Shown here: positions 46,961 to 55,932 of the stretch, piece by piece
How positions within the stretch are numbered: position 1 is the stretch's first letter
Layout of the letters: the number at the start of each line of letters is the position of its first letter
From: Sphingomonas kaistensis
GTDB lineage: Bacteria > Pseudomonadota > Alphaproteobacteria > Sphingomonadales > Sphingomonadaceae
Direction: 5' to 3'
NCBI RefSeq assembly: GCF_036884275.1
Contig: NZ_CP145607.1
Location: 682,001-746,000 of the forward strand
Length of the DNA: 64,000 nucleotides
Notes under the pieces: generated by a model
Told to the model about the DNA's origin: nothing
The model's input: only the letters and a program-made list of their open reading frames with translations
Databases searched by the model: none
Made by a program: the position numbers and the translations under genes

Positions 46961-47689
46961 TCAGCCGAACAGACGACCGAGACCGACCTGGGGATCGATC
47001 CAGCCGTCGTAGATCATCTTCACCGCGACGTAGAGAATGACGCCCAGACCGACGTAGGCGATCCAGCGATAGCGTTCGATGTAGCGGGCGATGACATTGG
47101 CAGCGAGACCCATGAGGGCGACCGCGAATACCAAGCCGACGATCATGATGCCGGGGTGATCGCGCGCAGCGCCAGCCACGGCGAGCACATTGTCGAGGCT
47201 CATCGACACGTCCGCCACAGCAACCGCCCAGGCTGCCCCGGCGAAGCTCTTGGCGGGCCGGAGGCCGCTGTGCTCGTCACCGGTAACTTCGGGGCTTCCA
47301 CCGCTTTCGCCAGCGTGGCGAAGCTCGCGCCACATCTTCCACGCCACCCACAGCAGGAGCAGGCCGCCAATCAGAATCAGGCCAACGACCTGCAGCAGCT
47401 GGGTCACGATGAGCGCGAAGAACACGCGAAGGACCAGTGCGGCAAGCACACCGATCAGAATGACTTTCTTGCGTTGCTCGGGCGGGAGGCCGGCGGCGAG
47501 AGCGCCAACCACGATCGCATTGTCACCGGCAAGGACGAGATCGATCATCAACACCTGCAGGAACGCCGACAAAGCTGCCGGCTCTCCGATGTTGCTGAAG
47601 TCATTGACGATCGAAGCCCAGATATCGGCCGGGCCGCCCAAGCCCGCAGGGGCGGCGTGCGTGGCAGCGGCGAGCAGCAATTCGAACAT
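46961..47689 (-). CDS. TerC family integral membrane protein
   Basis: A 242-residue protein with about seven membrane segments and the TerC signatures MIDLVLAGDNAIVVGALAAGLP and VADVSMSLDNVLAVAGAA (two Asp-Asn metal motifs). Members of this family (YjbE/Alx types) export or buffer manganese and assist membrane protein assembly. It sits between mnmE and rho on the same strand, as in relatives. The specific ion is not shown by sequence. Confidence 0.9.
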   Translation of the reverse strand: MFELLLAAATHAAPAGLGGPADIWASIVNDFSNIGEPAALSAFLQVLMIDLVLAGDNAIVVGALAAGLPPEQRKKVILIGVLAALVLRVFFALIVTQLLQVVGLILIGGLLLLWVAWKMWRELRHAGESGGSPEVTGDEHSGLRPAKSFAGAAWAVAVADVSMSLDNVLAVAGAARDHPGIMIVGLVFAVALMGLAANVIARYIERYRWIAYVGLGVILYVAVKMIYDGWIDPQVGLGRLFG

Positions 47690-47836
47690 TAGAATCCCAT
47701 CATGTCGTCAGCCCGAACCCTTGGCTCGAAGCACCGCAGCAAAGTGCGGAAACAGCAGAAAGCGCGTTCCCGGGTCAAGCCCCGGAACGACAAAGGCGTA
47801 AGCCGGGGGCAGGGAAGCGGTTCGCACCCCTGCGGC

Positions 47837-49093
47837 TTACTGATTCATCGACGCGAAGAAGTCTTCGTTCGACTTGGCGTCACGCATCTTGTCGAGCAAG
47901 AACTGCATCGCGTCGACGGTGCCCATCTGCATCAGGATCCGACGCAGCACCCACATCTTGGTGAGCGTATTCTGCGGGACCAGTAGCTCTTCCTTGCGGG
48001 TGCCGCTCTTGCCGACGTCGAGCGCCGGGAAGATGCGCTTGTCGGCGACCTTGCGGTCGAGCACGATTTCGCTGTTACCGGTGCCCTTGAACTCTTCGAA
48101 GATGACTTCGTCCATCTTGGAGCCGGTGTCGATCAGCGCGGTGGCGATGATAGAGAGCGAGCCGCCTTCCTCGATGTTACGGGCCGCGCCGAAGAAGCGC
48201 TTCGGGCGCTGCAGGGCGTTGGCGTCGACACCGCCGGTCAGCACCTTGCCCGAGCTCGGCACGACTGTGTTGTAGGCCCGGCCGAGGCGAGTGATCGAAT
48301 CGAGCAGGATGACGACATCCTTCTTGTGCTCGACCAGGCGCTTGGCCTTTTCGATCACCATTTCGGCGACTTGGACGTGACGCTGCGCGGGTTCGTCGAA
48401 GGTCGAGGAGACGACCTCGCCCTTCACGCTGCGCTGCATGTCGGTAACTTCTTCGGGCCGCTCGTCGATCAGCAGGACGATCAGGAAGACTTCCGGGTTA
48501 TTGTCGGTGATCGCGCGCGCGATGTTCTGCAGCAGCACGGTCTTGCCGGTGCGCGGCGGCGCGACGATCAGCGCGCGCTGGCCCTTGCCGAGCGGCGAGA
48601 CGATGTCGATGACGCGCGCCGACTTGTCCTTGATGGTCGGGTCGAGCGTATCGAGCTTGAGCTTCGCGTCGGGATAGAGCGGCGTCAGATTATCGAAATT
48701 GACGCGGTGACGAAGCGCATCGGGCTCGTCGAAATTGATCGAGGTGATGCGATTCAGCGCGAAATAACGCTCGCCGTCTTTCGGCGCGCGGATTTCGCCT
48801 TCCACCGTGTCACCGGTGCGCAGGCCGAAGCGGCGCACGATCTGCGGCGTGACATAGATGTCGTCCGGGCCGGCGAGATAGTTCGCCTCGGCGCTGCGGA
48901 GGAAGCCGAAGCCGTCGTTCAGCACTTCGATGGTGCCGCTCCCCATGATCTCGGCGCCACTTTCGGCGCGGACCTTGAGGATGGAAAAAAGGAGGTCCTG
49001 TTTGCGCAGCGTCGACGCGCCCTCGATCCCCATCTCTTCAGCTTGCGCGACGAGTTGGGCGGGGGTCTTCTGCTTGAGGTCCTTGAGATGCAT
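47837..49093 (-). CDS. rho: transcription termination factor Rho
   Basis: A 418-residue hexameric RNA helicase. The N-terminal domain ([20 protein letters not shown]) and the RNA-binding cold-shock fold ([13 protein letters not shown]) are followed by Walker [18 protein letters not shown], the [12 protein letters not shown] block and the R-loop ([12 protein letters not shown]). It ends untranslated transcripts. A 180-base leader with a strong hairpin lies upstream (49185-49210), where rho genes are often autogenously controlled. Confidence 0.98.
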   Translation of the reverse strand: MHLKDLKQKTPAQLVAQAEEMGIEGASTLRKQDLLFSILKVRAESGAEIMGSGTIEVLNDGFGFLRSAEANYLAGPDDIYVTPQIVRRFGLRTGDTVEGEIRAPKDGERYFALNRITSINFDEPDALRHRVNFDNLTPLYPDAKLKLDTLDPTIKDKSARVIDIVSPLGKGQRALIVAPPRTGKTVLLQNIARAITDNNPEVFLIVLLIDERPEEVTDMQRSVKGEVVSSTFDEPAQRHVQVAEMVIEKAKRLVEHKKDVVILLDSITRLGRAYNTVVPSSGKVLTGGVDANALQRPKRFFGAARNIEEGGSLSIIATALIDTGSKMDEVIFEEFKGTGNSEIVLDRKVADKRIFPALDVGKSGTRKEELLVPQNTLTKMWVLRRILMQMGTVDAMQFLLDKMRDAKSNEDFFASMNQ

Positions 49094-49184
49094 TGAGTTT
49101 GGACTCTAATTTTGGGAGTAAAGTACGCAGTCGAGTGACTGAAGGCCGCATCGAGGAACGAGCGGTCACACCGGCAAAGGTGGA

Positions 49185-49210
49185 CAATACGGGCCGGTGC
49201 GGCCGTATTG
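49185..49210. promoter_or_regulatory. strong hairpin between hemJ and rho
   Basis: Arms CAATACGGGCCG and CGGCCGTATTG pair over 11 bp with one bulged G and a GTG loop. It lies about 92 bases upstream of the rho start in the leftward transcript. No T-run follows on either strand, which fits a leader structure better than a terminator. Confidence 0.55.
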
Positions 49211-49274
49211 AAAAGCGGCCTATGGCGGCTCGCTTGCCAAGTCAACATGGGGAGACGCGCTCCCCACGGCAAGC

Positions 49275-49730
49275 TCAGAAGGGTTTGACGATCACCAGCA
49301 CAACGATGATCGCGGTCATGATGCCAGGAATCTCGTTCATGATGCGCAACGTCTTGTTTTCGAGGGGGCGGTCGCCGCGCGCGAGCTTGCGACCGTAGGC
49401 GCCGAGCCAGCCCTGGAAGCCGCTGAGCAAGATTACGAACAGCAATTTGGCGTGAAACCAGCCTTGGGTGAACGCGCCGAGGTGCACGGCGAGAGCAAGC
49501 CCGAGGACCCAGACGATGACCAGGGCGGGCCCGAGGATGATCGAGCGGGTGCGGCGCTCACGTTCGACCCACGCGCGATCCTCGGCCGAGCCGGGGGCGG
49601 TGGCGTGGTGATACACGTAGAAGCGCGGCAGCAGGAACAGGCCGGCAATCCAGAAGATCACAAAGGTGATGTGAGCGGCTTTCACCCACAGATAGGCATT
49701 GCCGAGGAAACCGATCGCGCTGTCGAGCAT
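49275..49730 (-). CDS. hemJ: protoporphyrinogen IX oxidase HemJ (CopD-like)
   Basis: A 151-residue membrane protein with four hydrophobic spans. It has the HemJ landmarks WVKAAHITFVIFWIAGLF (His in span 1), LPRFYVYHH and HAKLLFVILLSGFQGW. It oxidises protoporphyrinogen IX to protoporphyrin IX, two steps after HemE. It overlaps the hemE stop by one base, so the two heme genes form an operon. A 7-bp hairpin TGGGGAG/CTCCCCA lies just after its stop. Confidence 0.88.
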   Translation of the reverse strand: MLDSAIGFLGNAYLWVKAAHITFVIFWIAGLFLLPRFYVYHHATAPGSAEDRAWVERERRTRSIILGPALVIVWVLGLALAVHLGAFTQGWFHAKLLFVILLSGFQGWLGAYGRKLARGDRPLENKTLRIMNEIPGIMTAIIVVLVIVKPF

Positions 49731-50779
49731 CAGGCGGCCTTTCCGAGCAGTCGAAACATCTGTTCGACATGCTCGATGGGGGTGAACTGGCCGATTCCAT
49801 GGCCAAGGTTGAACACGTGTGGGCGCTCTTCCAGTGCCGACAGGACGCGGCGGACCGCCTTGTCCAGCGCGTCGCCCCCGGCGAGCAGGGCGAGGGGGTC
49901 GAGATTGCCCTGGACCGGCATGTTCTCGGGCAGGTTGGCATGGGCCCAGAGCGGATCCACCGTTTCGTCGAGACCCAGCGCATCGACGCCTGTTTCGCGG
50001 GCGTAAGCCGGAAGCTTGCCGCCGGCGCCCTTGGGAAAGCCGATGATGGTCAGCTCGGGCCGCAGCGCGCGCAGCTTCGAAACGATCCGCGCGGTCGGGG
50101 CGATCACCCAGCGCTCGAATTCAGACGGGGCGAGGCTGCCCGACCAGCTGTCAAACAATTGCACCGCATCGACCCCCGCATCGGCCTGGCCGACAAGATA
50201 GGTGACGGTGGCGTCCTCGATCGCGGCGATGATCGCGCCGAACTTGCCGGGGTCGAGATAAGCCAGGGTGCGGGCCTCGGCCTGCTCGCGGCTGCCTTCG
50301 CCGGCGACCATGTAGGTGGCGACGGTCCAGGGCGAGCCTGCAAAGCCCAGGAACGTCGTCTCGGGCGCCAACTGGGCCTTCACCTGCCGCACGGTCTCGT
50401 AGATCGCCTCGAGGCGCTCGGGTACCGGCTGGAAGCCCTCCATCTCCGCGCCCGACAGCGGGGGCTTCAACCGCGGGCCTTCACCGGCAACGAATGTCAG
50501 TTCCTGGCCCAGCGCATGAGGGACGATCAGGATGTCGGAGAAGAGGATCGCGGCGTCGAGCGGGAAGCGGCGCAGCGGCTGCAACGTGATCTCGGCCGCA
50601 GCGGCCGGATCGTAGACCATGTCGAGAAAGCCGCCCTTTTCCTGCCGCAGCGCGCGATATTCGGGAAGATAGCGTCCTGCCTGGCGCATCATCCAGACCG
50701 GCGGTGGATCGCGGCGCTCGCCCCGAAGCACTGCCAGGAGCGGCTTGTCGATCGCTTGTCCGGACGTCTGGTCGGCCAC
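49730..50779 (-). CDS. hemE: uroporphyrinogen decarboxylase
   Basis: A 349-residue cytosolic enzyme converting uroporphyrinogen III to coproporphyrinogen III. It has PPVWMMRQAGRYLPEYR, FSDILIVPHALG, GFAGSPWTVATYM and the FNLGHGIGQFTPIEHV end. It begins at a GTG (50779) behind AAGAGATAAGG; the longer frame upstream crosses the origin region and is not coding. As in Caulobacter, hemE borders the replication origin. Confidence 0.96.
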   Translation of the reverse strand: MADQTSGQAIDKPLLAVLRGERRDPPPVWMMRQAGRYLPEYRALRQEKGGFLDMVYDPAAAAEITLQPLRRFPLDAAILFSDILIVPHALGQELTFVAGEGPRLKPPLSGAEMEGFQPVPERLEAIYETVRQVKAQLAPETTFLGFAGSPWTVATYMVAGEGSREQAEARTLAYLDPGKFGAIIAAIEDATVTYLVGQADAGVDAVQLFDSWSGSLAPSEFERWVIAPTARIVSKLRALRPELTIIGFPKGAGGKLPAYARETGVDALGLDETVDPLWAHANLPENMPVQGNLDPLALLAGGDALDKAVRRVLSALEERPHVFNLGHGIGQFTPIEHVEQMFRLLGKAA

Positions 50780-51074
50780 CCTTATCTCTTTCTCTTTGTA
50801 GATTCTTAAAAAGGTAGATGGAGTCAGTTGGGCCGGTGATACTGGGGAATAAGCGGCCCTCCCGCGGTTGCCAACAGGTGGCCGCAAACCGCGCCGCTCG
50901 CAAGACCGCCGAGTCGCGACCGTCAATTCCCGCAATCCACAGCGCTGTGGATGAGCTTATCCACGGTGGATAAGCGGCTTGGCGGAGTCTTGCCGATGGG
51001 CGCGGATCCGGGCGGTTGGTGTTGTCCCCGTGGCCGCGCTAAGGGTTGAGGGCGTTTTCTCCACAGGAACGAAC
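50780..51074. other. putative chromosomal replication origin (oriC)
   Basis: This 295-base gap between hemE and maf starts with an AT-rich stretch (about 50776-50820). It then holds two palindromes: ATCCACAGCGCTGTGGAT (50935-50952) and, at 50955-50975, TTATCCAC facing GTGGATAA. The latter is a pair of DnaA boxes one base short of consensus. TTCTCCACA at 51057-51065 is a further one-mismatch box. Four GANTC sites lie at 50801, 50821, 50911 and 50985. Flanking genes diverge from here, and the hemE border matches Caulobacter Cori. Confidence 0.8.
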
Positions 51075-51659
51075 ATGGAACTTAGGCTCGCCTCGACCTC
51101 GCCGATCCGCGGCACGTTGCTCGCCAATGCGGGGATCGCCTACGCGGCGGAGGCGCCGGGCGTCGACGAGGTAGCGATCAAGGCCGGCTTCGGAGGGGAC
51201 GACGCGGCGCTGACGATCGCGCTGGGCGAGGCCAAGGCGCTGGCGGTGTCGGAGCGGCATCCGGACGCCCTGGTCATCGGGAGCGATAGCTTGATCGGGG
51301 TCGAAGGGCGACGCTTCGACAAGCCGGCTGGACGCGAAACGGCGGCAGAGCATTTGCGCTTTTTCTCAGGCAAGATGATGGAGCTGACCAGCAGCGCGGT
51401 GATGGCCCAAAACGGCAAAACCGTGTGGAGCCATGCGTCGCGCGCTCGTCTGTCCGTACGGCCGTTGAGCGAAGGGTTTATCGAGGACTATCTCGACGCC
51501 GACTGGCCGGAGGTCAGCTATTGCGTCGGCGTGTTCCGGCTCGAAGGGCCGGGCGTTCAGTTGTTCGAGACGATCGAGGGCGATCACTTCACCATTCTCG
51601 GCCTGCCGCTCCTGCCGTTGCTCGGCGCGCTGCGGGAACGGGGTGCGCTGGCGTCATGA
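51075..51659 (+). CDS. maf: Maf-family nucleoside triphosphate pyrophosphatase
   Basis: A 194-residue protein. It has LRLASTSPIRGTLLANAGI (the SxSPxR motif), VIGSDSLIGVEGRRFDKP and YCVGVFRLEGPG with FETIEGDHFTILGLPLLPLL. Maf enzymes hydrolyse modified or canonical pyrimidine NTPs. ATG 51075 fits the family start; longer frames would reach into the origin. Its stop overlaps the aroE start. Confidence 0.93.
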   Translation: MELRLASTSPIRGTLLANAGIAYAAEAPGVDEVAIKAGFGGDDAALTIALGEAKALAVSERHPDALVIGSDSLIGVEGRRFDKPAGRETAAEHLRFFSGKMMELTSSAVMAQNGKTVWSHASRARLSVRPLSEGFIEDYLDADWPEVSYCVGVFRLEGPGVQLFETIEGDHFTILGLPLLPLLGALRERGALAS

Positions 51660-52516
51660 CGTCCGACATTCCCTATGCCGAGGTCATCGGCGATCCGGTC
51701 AGCCACAGCAAGTCGCCGGTGATCCACAATTTCTGGCTTGGGAAACTCGGGCTTGAGGGCGAATATCGCGCCACTCGCGTCCTTAAGGACGAGATCGAAC
51801 ATTATCTGCACGAACGGCGCGGCGATCCGCTTTGGCGCGGATGCAATGTCACAATGCCACTGAAAGAGCTGGCGGCAAAAAAGGCCGATGCGCTCGACCA
51901 ACATGCAGGTCGGATCGGTGCCATCAACACGCTGATACCTCGCAACAGCGGGCAGAAGATCGTTGGCTACAATACCGATTGGATTGCCATCCGAGACCTT
52001 GTTGCGCCGCTTCTTGCCACGCCAAAGGACGTGGTCGTGTCGATGCTCGGCACCGGCGGGGCGGCGCGAGCCGCCGTTTATGCCGTACGATCCGTTCGCG
52101 AACCACTATTCTTCTACACATACGCACGCACCTTGATTCAAGCCGTCGCCTTCCGAAGCAAAGTCGGCCTACCCGAGGATTATGCTGCCGGAGACCTGAA
52201 GGAATTTTGCTCGATCATAGGGCCCTTCAGATTGTTTGAAGCCGCATCGCTCATCATCAACGCTACGCCGCTCGGCAGCGCCGACGCGGCGCCTCTTTGT
52301 CTTGAACTCGAGGCTGAGGGTGACATCATGCTGCTGGATATGGTGACCAATCCCGCCGAGACCGAGCTGGTAACCGTGGCCCGGCAGGCCGGAATCAATG
52401 TGGCGACCGGGTTCGATATGCTTATCGAGCAAGCGGCGGCGGCCTTCCTTCTCCTCTTCGGCCACGAGGCACCGCGCGAATACGACACCGAACTTCGCAC
52501 GCTGTTGACCGCATGA
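51656..52516 (+). CDS. aroE: shikimate dehydrogenase
   Basis: A 286-residue enzyme reducing 3-dehydroshikimate with NADPH for aromatic amino-acid synthesis. It has [20 protein letters not shown] (shikimate site), NVTMPLK (catalytic Lys), [23 protein letters not shown] and [10 protein letters not shown]. The NADP-binding turn normally reading like NRT is replaced by YTYARTL. GC content falls to about 47-62 percent in hand-counted lines of 51900-52260, below its neighbours. It overlaps both maf and coaE. Confidence 0.9.
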   Translation: MTSDIPYAEVIGDPVSHSKSPVIHNFWLGKLGLEGEYRATRVLKDEIEHYLHERRGDPLWRGCNVTMPLKELAAKKADALDQHAGRIGAINTLIPRNSGQKIVGYNTDWIAIRDLVAPLLATPKDVVVSMLGTGGAARAAVYAVRSVREPLFFYTYARTLIQAVAFRSKVGLPEDYAAGDLKEFCSIIGPFRLFEAASLIINATPLGSADAAPLCLELEAEGDIMLLDMVTNPAETELVTVARQAGINVATGFDMLIEQAAAAFLLLFGHEAPREYDTELRTLLTA

Positions 52517-53106
52517 AGACGCTCGCACTCACCGGCTCGATCGGGATGGGGAAATCGACCGTGGCGGCGATGTTCGCCAAGCGTGGCATCCCGGTCTTTG
52601 ATGCGGACGCGGCCGTGCGCCAGCTGCAGGGACCTGATGGCCGCCTCGTGCCCGTCATCGAGAAGCGCTTTCCCGGCACCACCCGCGACGGCGCGGTCGA
52701 TCGCGAGGCGCTCGCCGCCGCCGTGCTCGGCAGGCCGGACGAACTCGCCGCCCTGGAAGCGATCGTCCATCCAGCGGTGCATCACGAACGCACCCGCTTC
52801 ATTGTCGCAAACGGCGACGCACCGGCGCTGCTGTTCGACATCCCGCTGCTGTTCGAAACCGGCGGCGACAAGGTGTTCGACCAGGTGATCGTCGTCTCCG
52901 CTCCCGCCGAAGTGCAGCGCCAACGCGTCCTCGCCCGGCCCGGCATGACGCCCGAGAAACTCGACCACATCCTTGCCCGCCAGACCCCCGACGCCGACAA
53001 ACGGGCGCGCGCCGATCACGTCATCGACACCTCGATCAGCCTCGCCGAAACCGAACGACAGGTTGACGCGATCCTTGCTGGACTGGGGCTCGCCCCGGGC
53101 GCATAG
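52513..53106 (+). CDS. coaE: dephospho-CoA kinase
   Basis: A 197-residue P-loop kinase for the last step of coenzyme A synthesis. The P-loop is [13 protein letters not shown], followed by [32 protein letters not shown] and [20 protein letters not shown]. It starts in the last codons of aroE and is followed after 8 bases by dnaQ, the standard alphaproteobacterial order. Confidence 0.95.
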   Translation: MKTLALTGSIGMGKSTVAAMFAKRGIPVFDADAAVRQLQGPDGRLVPVIEKRFPGTTRDGAVDREALAAAVLGRPDELAALEAIVHPAVHHERTRFIVANGDAPALLFDIPLLFETGGDKVFDQVIVVSAPAEVQRQRVLARPGMTPEKLDHILARQTPDADKRARADHVIDTSISLAETERQVDAILAGLGLAPGA

Positions 53107-53114
53107 ATTCAGCC

Positions 53115-53822
53115 ATGCGCGAAATCGTGTTCGATACCGAAACCACCGGCGTCAATCCGGCCGGCGGCGATCGCATGGTCGAGATTGGCTGTGTGGAGCT
53201 GATCAACCGCTGCCCGACCGGGCGCGAATATCATGCCTATTTCAATCCCGAACGCGCGATGCCGAGCGAAGCGGAAGCGGTGCACGGCCTGAGCAGCATC
53301 TTCCTGTCGGACAAGCCCTTGTTCGGCGCCGCTTGCGAAGAATTGCTCGACTTCATCGGAGACGCGCCTTTGATCGCGCACAACGCCGGCTTCGACTTCG
53401 GCTTTCTCAACAACGAACTGGCGCTATGCGGGCGCGATTCCGTTTGCCTCAGCCGGATGATCTGCACCCTGGTGCTGGCGCGTTCGAAGCATCCGGGTGC
53501 CAAGCATAGCCTCGACGCGCTGTGCACGCGCTTCGGCGTCGACCGAACCGCCCGCGTGAAGCACGGCGCGCTGCTCGATGCGCAGCTCCTCGCGCAGGTC
53601 TATGTCGAGCTGACCGGCGGTCGGCAGATCGGCCTGTCGCTGGTCGCGGAGCTTGGCGATGGCGGGCTTCAGGCCAGCGGTTCCGCCACGGTCGTCGCCT
53701 CGACCCCCCGCGCGGTCCGCCCGGCCCGGCCGCACGCCGCGTCGCTTGACGAGTTAGCGGCGCATACCCAGTTCATCGCCAGGATGAAGGAGCCACTCTG
53801 GGCCGCCGTCGGCACTGCGTGA
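53115..53822 (+). CDS. dnaQ: DNA polymerase III epsilon subunit (proofreading exonuclease)
   Basis: A 235-residue DEDDh exonuclease. ExoI is FDTETTGVNPAGGDRMVEIG, ExoII is LIAHNAGFDFGFLNNEL and ExoIII is HGALLDAQLLAQVY. It proofreads for DnaE. A Pro/Ala-rich linker near 195-215 separates the catalytic domain from a short C-terminal polymerase-binding tail. Confidence 0.95.
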   Translation: MREIVFDTETTGVNPAGGDRMVEIGCVELINRCPTGREYHAYFNPERAMPSEAEAVHGLSSIFLSDKPLFGAACEELLDFIGDAPLIAHNAGFDFGFLNNELALCGRDSVCLSRMICTLVLARSKHPGAKHSLDALCTRFGVDRTARVKHGALLDAQLLAQVYVELTGGRQIGLSLVAELGDGGLQASGSATVVASTPRAVRPARPHAASLDELAAHTQFIARMKEPLWAAVGTA

Positions 53823-53850
53823 GGCTCTAACGACAAGGGAGAAGGCAGAC

Positions 53851-54429
53851 ATGGATATCAGGGTCTCAGGGCATCAGGTCGAGACCGGAGCGGCGCTCCA
53901 GACCCATGTCACCGATCGGCTCGAGGCGCTGACCGAACGCTATTTCTCCCGCGCTACCGCCGCTAACGTGACCTTTGGCAAAGGGCCGCACGACCACGGC
54001 TTCACCTGCGACATAGTGGCGCCGGTGGTGAATGGGGTAGTGCTGAAGGCCAACGGCCGGGCGCAAAGCGCGCAACAGGCATTCGAGGGCGCGGCCGACA
54101 AGATCGAAAGGCAATTGAAGCGCTACAAGTCGCGCCTGCGCGATCGAAAGGGTGCCGAGGCGATGGGCGGTCCCGGCTACGATGCCACCGCCTCCTATAC
54201 CGTGTTCGCGGCGCCGCAGACCGAAGAGGAATCGCCGCCCGAGCATCCGCCGGTGATCGCCGAAACCCGCGTCGACATTCCCGAAAGCAGCGTGTCGGAT
54301 GCGGTGATGATGCTCGATCTTCGCAACACCAATGCGCTGATGTTCCGCAACAGCAAGACCGGCGCGTTCAACATGGTCTATCGCCGCGAAGACGGCAGCA
54401 TCGGCTGGGTCGAACCCCGGGACCGCTAG
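53851..54429 (+). CDS. hpf: ribosome hibernation promoting factor, long form
   Basis: A 192-residue protein. The N-terminal S30AE domain (MDIRVSGHQVETGAALQTHV to about residue 105) is joined by a linker to a C-terminal dimerisation domain (VIAETRVDIPESSVSDAVMM, NALMFRNSKTGAFNMVYRRE). The long form links two 70S ribosomes into 100S dimers in stationary phase. GGGAGAAGG precedes the ATG. It is followed by ptsN, a common pairing. Confidence 0.95.
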   Translation: MDIRVSGHQVETGAALQTHVTDRLEALTERYFSRATAANVTFGKGPHDHGFTCDIVAPVVNGVVLKANGRAQSAQQAFEGAADKIERQLKRYKSRLRDRKGAEAMGGPGYDATASYTVFAAPQTEEESPPEHPPVIAETRVDIPESSVSDAVMMLDLRNTNALMFRNSKTGAFNMVYRREDGSIGWVEPRDR

Positions 54430-54496
54430 ACCGCGCTGAAGCGTTGAGGCATTGGCCCGCCGCCGATCTGGCGGGCAGTAGAGTATTTGCGTGACC

Positions 54497-54961
54497 ATGC
54501 AGCTTGCGACTTTTCTCGATTTCGACGCCAGTCGTCCTGCGCTGGTGGCACCGAACAAGCGCGCCCTGCTGCACGCGATCGGCCAGATTGCCGCGCAACG
54601 GCTCCAGCTTGACGTTGCCGATCTGGTGGGGGCGCTCAACGAGCGTGAGAAGCTTGGAAGCACGGGATTCGGCAACGGGGTCGCGATTCCTCACGGCAAG
54701 GTCGAAGGTCTGCGCCGGATCTACGGGCTGGTCGCGCACCTTGCCGAACCGGTCGATTACAAGGCGATCGACGGCACACCGGTCGACCTCGTCTTTCTGC
54801 TGTTGTCGCCGCCCGACGCCGGCGCCGATCACTTAAAGGCCTTGGCCGCGATCAGCCGCGTGGTACGACACGCCCCGACGCTGGAAAAATTGCGCGGCGC
54901 GCACACGCCCGACGCGCTGACCGCAGTGTTGATGGGGGTAGATGAGCCGCACGCTGCCTGA
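54497..54961 (+). CDS. ptsN: PTS IIA-like nitrogen regulatory protein
   Basis: A 154-residue EIIA-Ntr. The phosphorylated His is in GFGNGVAIPHGKVEG, and the FLLLSPPDAGADHLKALAAISR segment follows. It is phosphorylated through PtsP/NPr and modulates potassium, nitrogen and stress regulation. An in-frame GTG lies two codons upstream of the ATG at 54497; either may be used, and no strong ribosome binding site decides. The last 20 bases overlap the PaaI-type thioesterase gene. Confidence 0.92.
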   Translation: MQLATFLDFDASRPALVAPNKRALLHAIGQIAAQRLQLDVADLVGALNEREKLGSTGFGNGVAIPHGKVEGLRRIYGLVAHLAEPVDYKAIDGTPVDLVFLLLSPPDAGADHLKALAAISRVVRHAPTLEKLRGAHTPDALTAVLMGVDEPHAA

Positions 54962-55424
54962 CGACGGGATGGCCGCTCCAAGCGGGGCGGAAGCCCATTA
55001 TCGTGCGCTCGAGCAACTCTATGCCTCGGCGCCGATCAATCTCCTGTTCCGCTCCTCGCTCACGCTCGAGGAAGCGGGACGGTCGCGGATCGACTTCACG
55101 GTAGAGCCGGCGAGCTTTCATGCTGCGGGTGCGGCGCACGGCACGCTGTATTTCAAGATGCTGGACGACGCCGCTTTCTACGCCGCGAACAGCCTTGTCA
55201 GCGATCGCTTTCTGCTTACGACCGCTTTCAATCTCCATTTCACCAAGCCGATGCGCGAAGGGCCCGCTGTGGCGGAAGGGCGCTGGGTGTCGGGCCGGCG
55301 GCGGGTGTTCGTGGCCGAAGCGCGGATCGTCGATTCAAGCGGCGAGGAATGCGCACGAGGCACCGGTACCTTCCTCCGCTCGCACATCGCACTGGCCGGG
55401 CTCCAAGGTTATTCGCCAGCATGA
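54942..55424 (+). CDS. PaaI-type hotdog thioesterase
   Basis: A 160-residue single hotdog-fold protein. It has AAHGTLYFKMLDDAAFYAANS (the HGxxxxxxD region), LTTAFNLHFTKPMREG and a terminal RGTGTFLRS. The family hydrolyses acyl-CoA thioesters; the substrate is unknown. It starts 20 bases inside ptsN and ends overlapping the DUF1491 gene, so it belongs to the hpf-ptsN transcript. Confidence 0.85.
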   Translation: MSRTLPDDGMAAPSGAEAHYRALEQLYASAPINLLFRSSLTLEEAGRSRIDFTVEPASFHAAGAAHGTLYFKMLDDAAFYAANSLVSDRFLLTTAFNLHFTKPMREGPAVAEGRWVSGRRRVFVAEARIVDSSGEECARGTGTFLRSHIALAGLQGYSPA

Positions 55425-55747
55425 ACGAAGCGCGGCTGGCGGCGGGTGTCGAGGCATCGGCGCTGCTGGCGCGGGCGCGTGATCTGGGCGGTTTTGGGAC
55501 GGTTCTGCGCCGGGGAGATGCCGAGCGTGGCAGCCTGATGCTGGTGATTGCCGAGCGTGGGACGACCCGCTTTCTGGTACAGCGACTGCTCCAGCGGGAC
55601 GGCCGCTACCAGTGGGAATCGCGCGAATCAGCCGATGGCGAGTCGCTCGACGCGCACCTCGCCAACGCGCAGAGTCGCGATCCCGATTTGTGGGTGATCG
55701 AACTGGATGTCCCGTCGGCGGAACGATTCATCGCTGAAATGACCTGA
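55421..55747 (+). CDS. DUF1491 family protein
   Basis: A 108-residue protein. It has the family pattern EARLAAGVEASALLARARDLGGFGTVLRRGD (in parts EASALLARARDLGG, FGTVLRRGDAERG), then DPDLWVIELDVPSAERFI. DUF1491 is restricted to alphaproteobacteria and has no known function. The start overlaps the thioesterase stop (ATGA). Confidence 0.88.
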   Translation: MNEARLAAGVEASALLARARDLGGFGTVLRRGDAERGSLMLVIAERGTTRFLVQRLLQRDGRYQWESRESADGESLDAHLANAQSRDPDLWVIELDVPSAERFIAEMT

Positions 55748-55803
55748 GCGACTTGCGCGTCGTGGCAAATGCGACGAACCGAGGAACAGCTTTCAGCGGG
55801 GCG

Positions 55804-55843
55804 CTCGCGTGGGTGGTCCAACCACCTGCCCGAGCCACGCGAG
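55804..55843. promoter_or_regulatory. large hairpin between DUF1491 and the SleB-type hydrolase
   Basis: CTCGCGTGG (55804-55812) pairs with CCACGCGAG (55835-55843) over 9 bp, with an inner stem GTGGT/ACCAC (55813-55825) in its loop. No T-run follows. It may end the hpf operon with Rho or structure the leader of the next gene. The rest of the 185-base gap shows nothing clear. Confidence 0.5.
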
Positions 55844-55932
55844 ACGGGGGATCAGCCCAGGCGTAGTGACGCGGCCTTTTCGGCCCGACGAAACACGCTG
55901 ACGGCTATTCACCGCACAAGATTAGGTTGTCA

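Noticed and set aside
47702..47986. Plus-strand frame between terC and rho
   Set aside because: It runs into the 3' end of rho, is short and basic, and resembles no family; the gap at 47690-47836 otherwise shows nothing.
49248..49266. TGGGGAG/CTCCCCA hairpin after hemJ as a Rho-independent terminator
   Set aside because: The stem is good but the following bases in the transcript (TGTTGACTTGG) are not a U-tract; left as a note in the hemJ entry.
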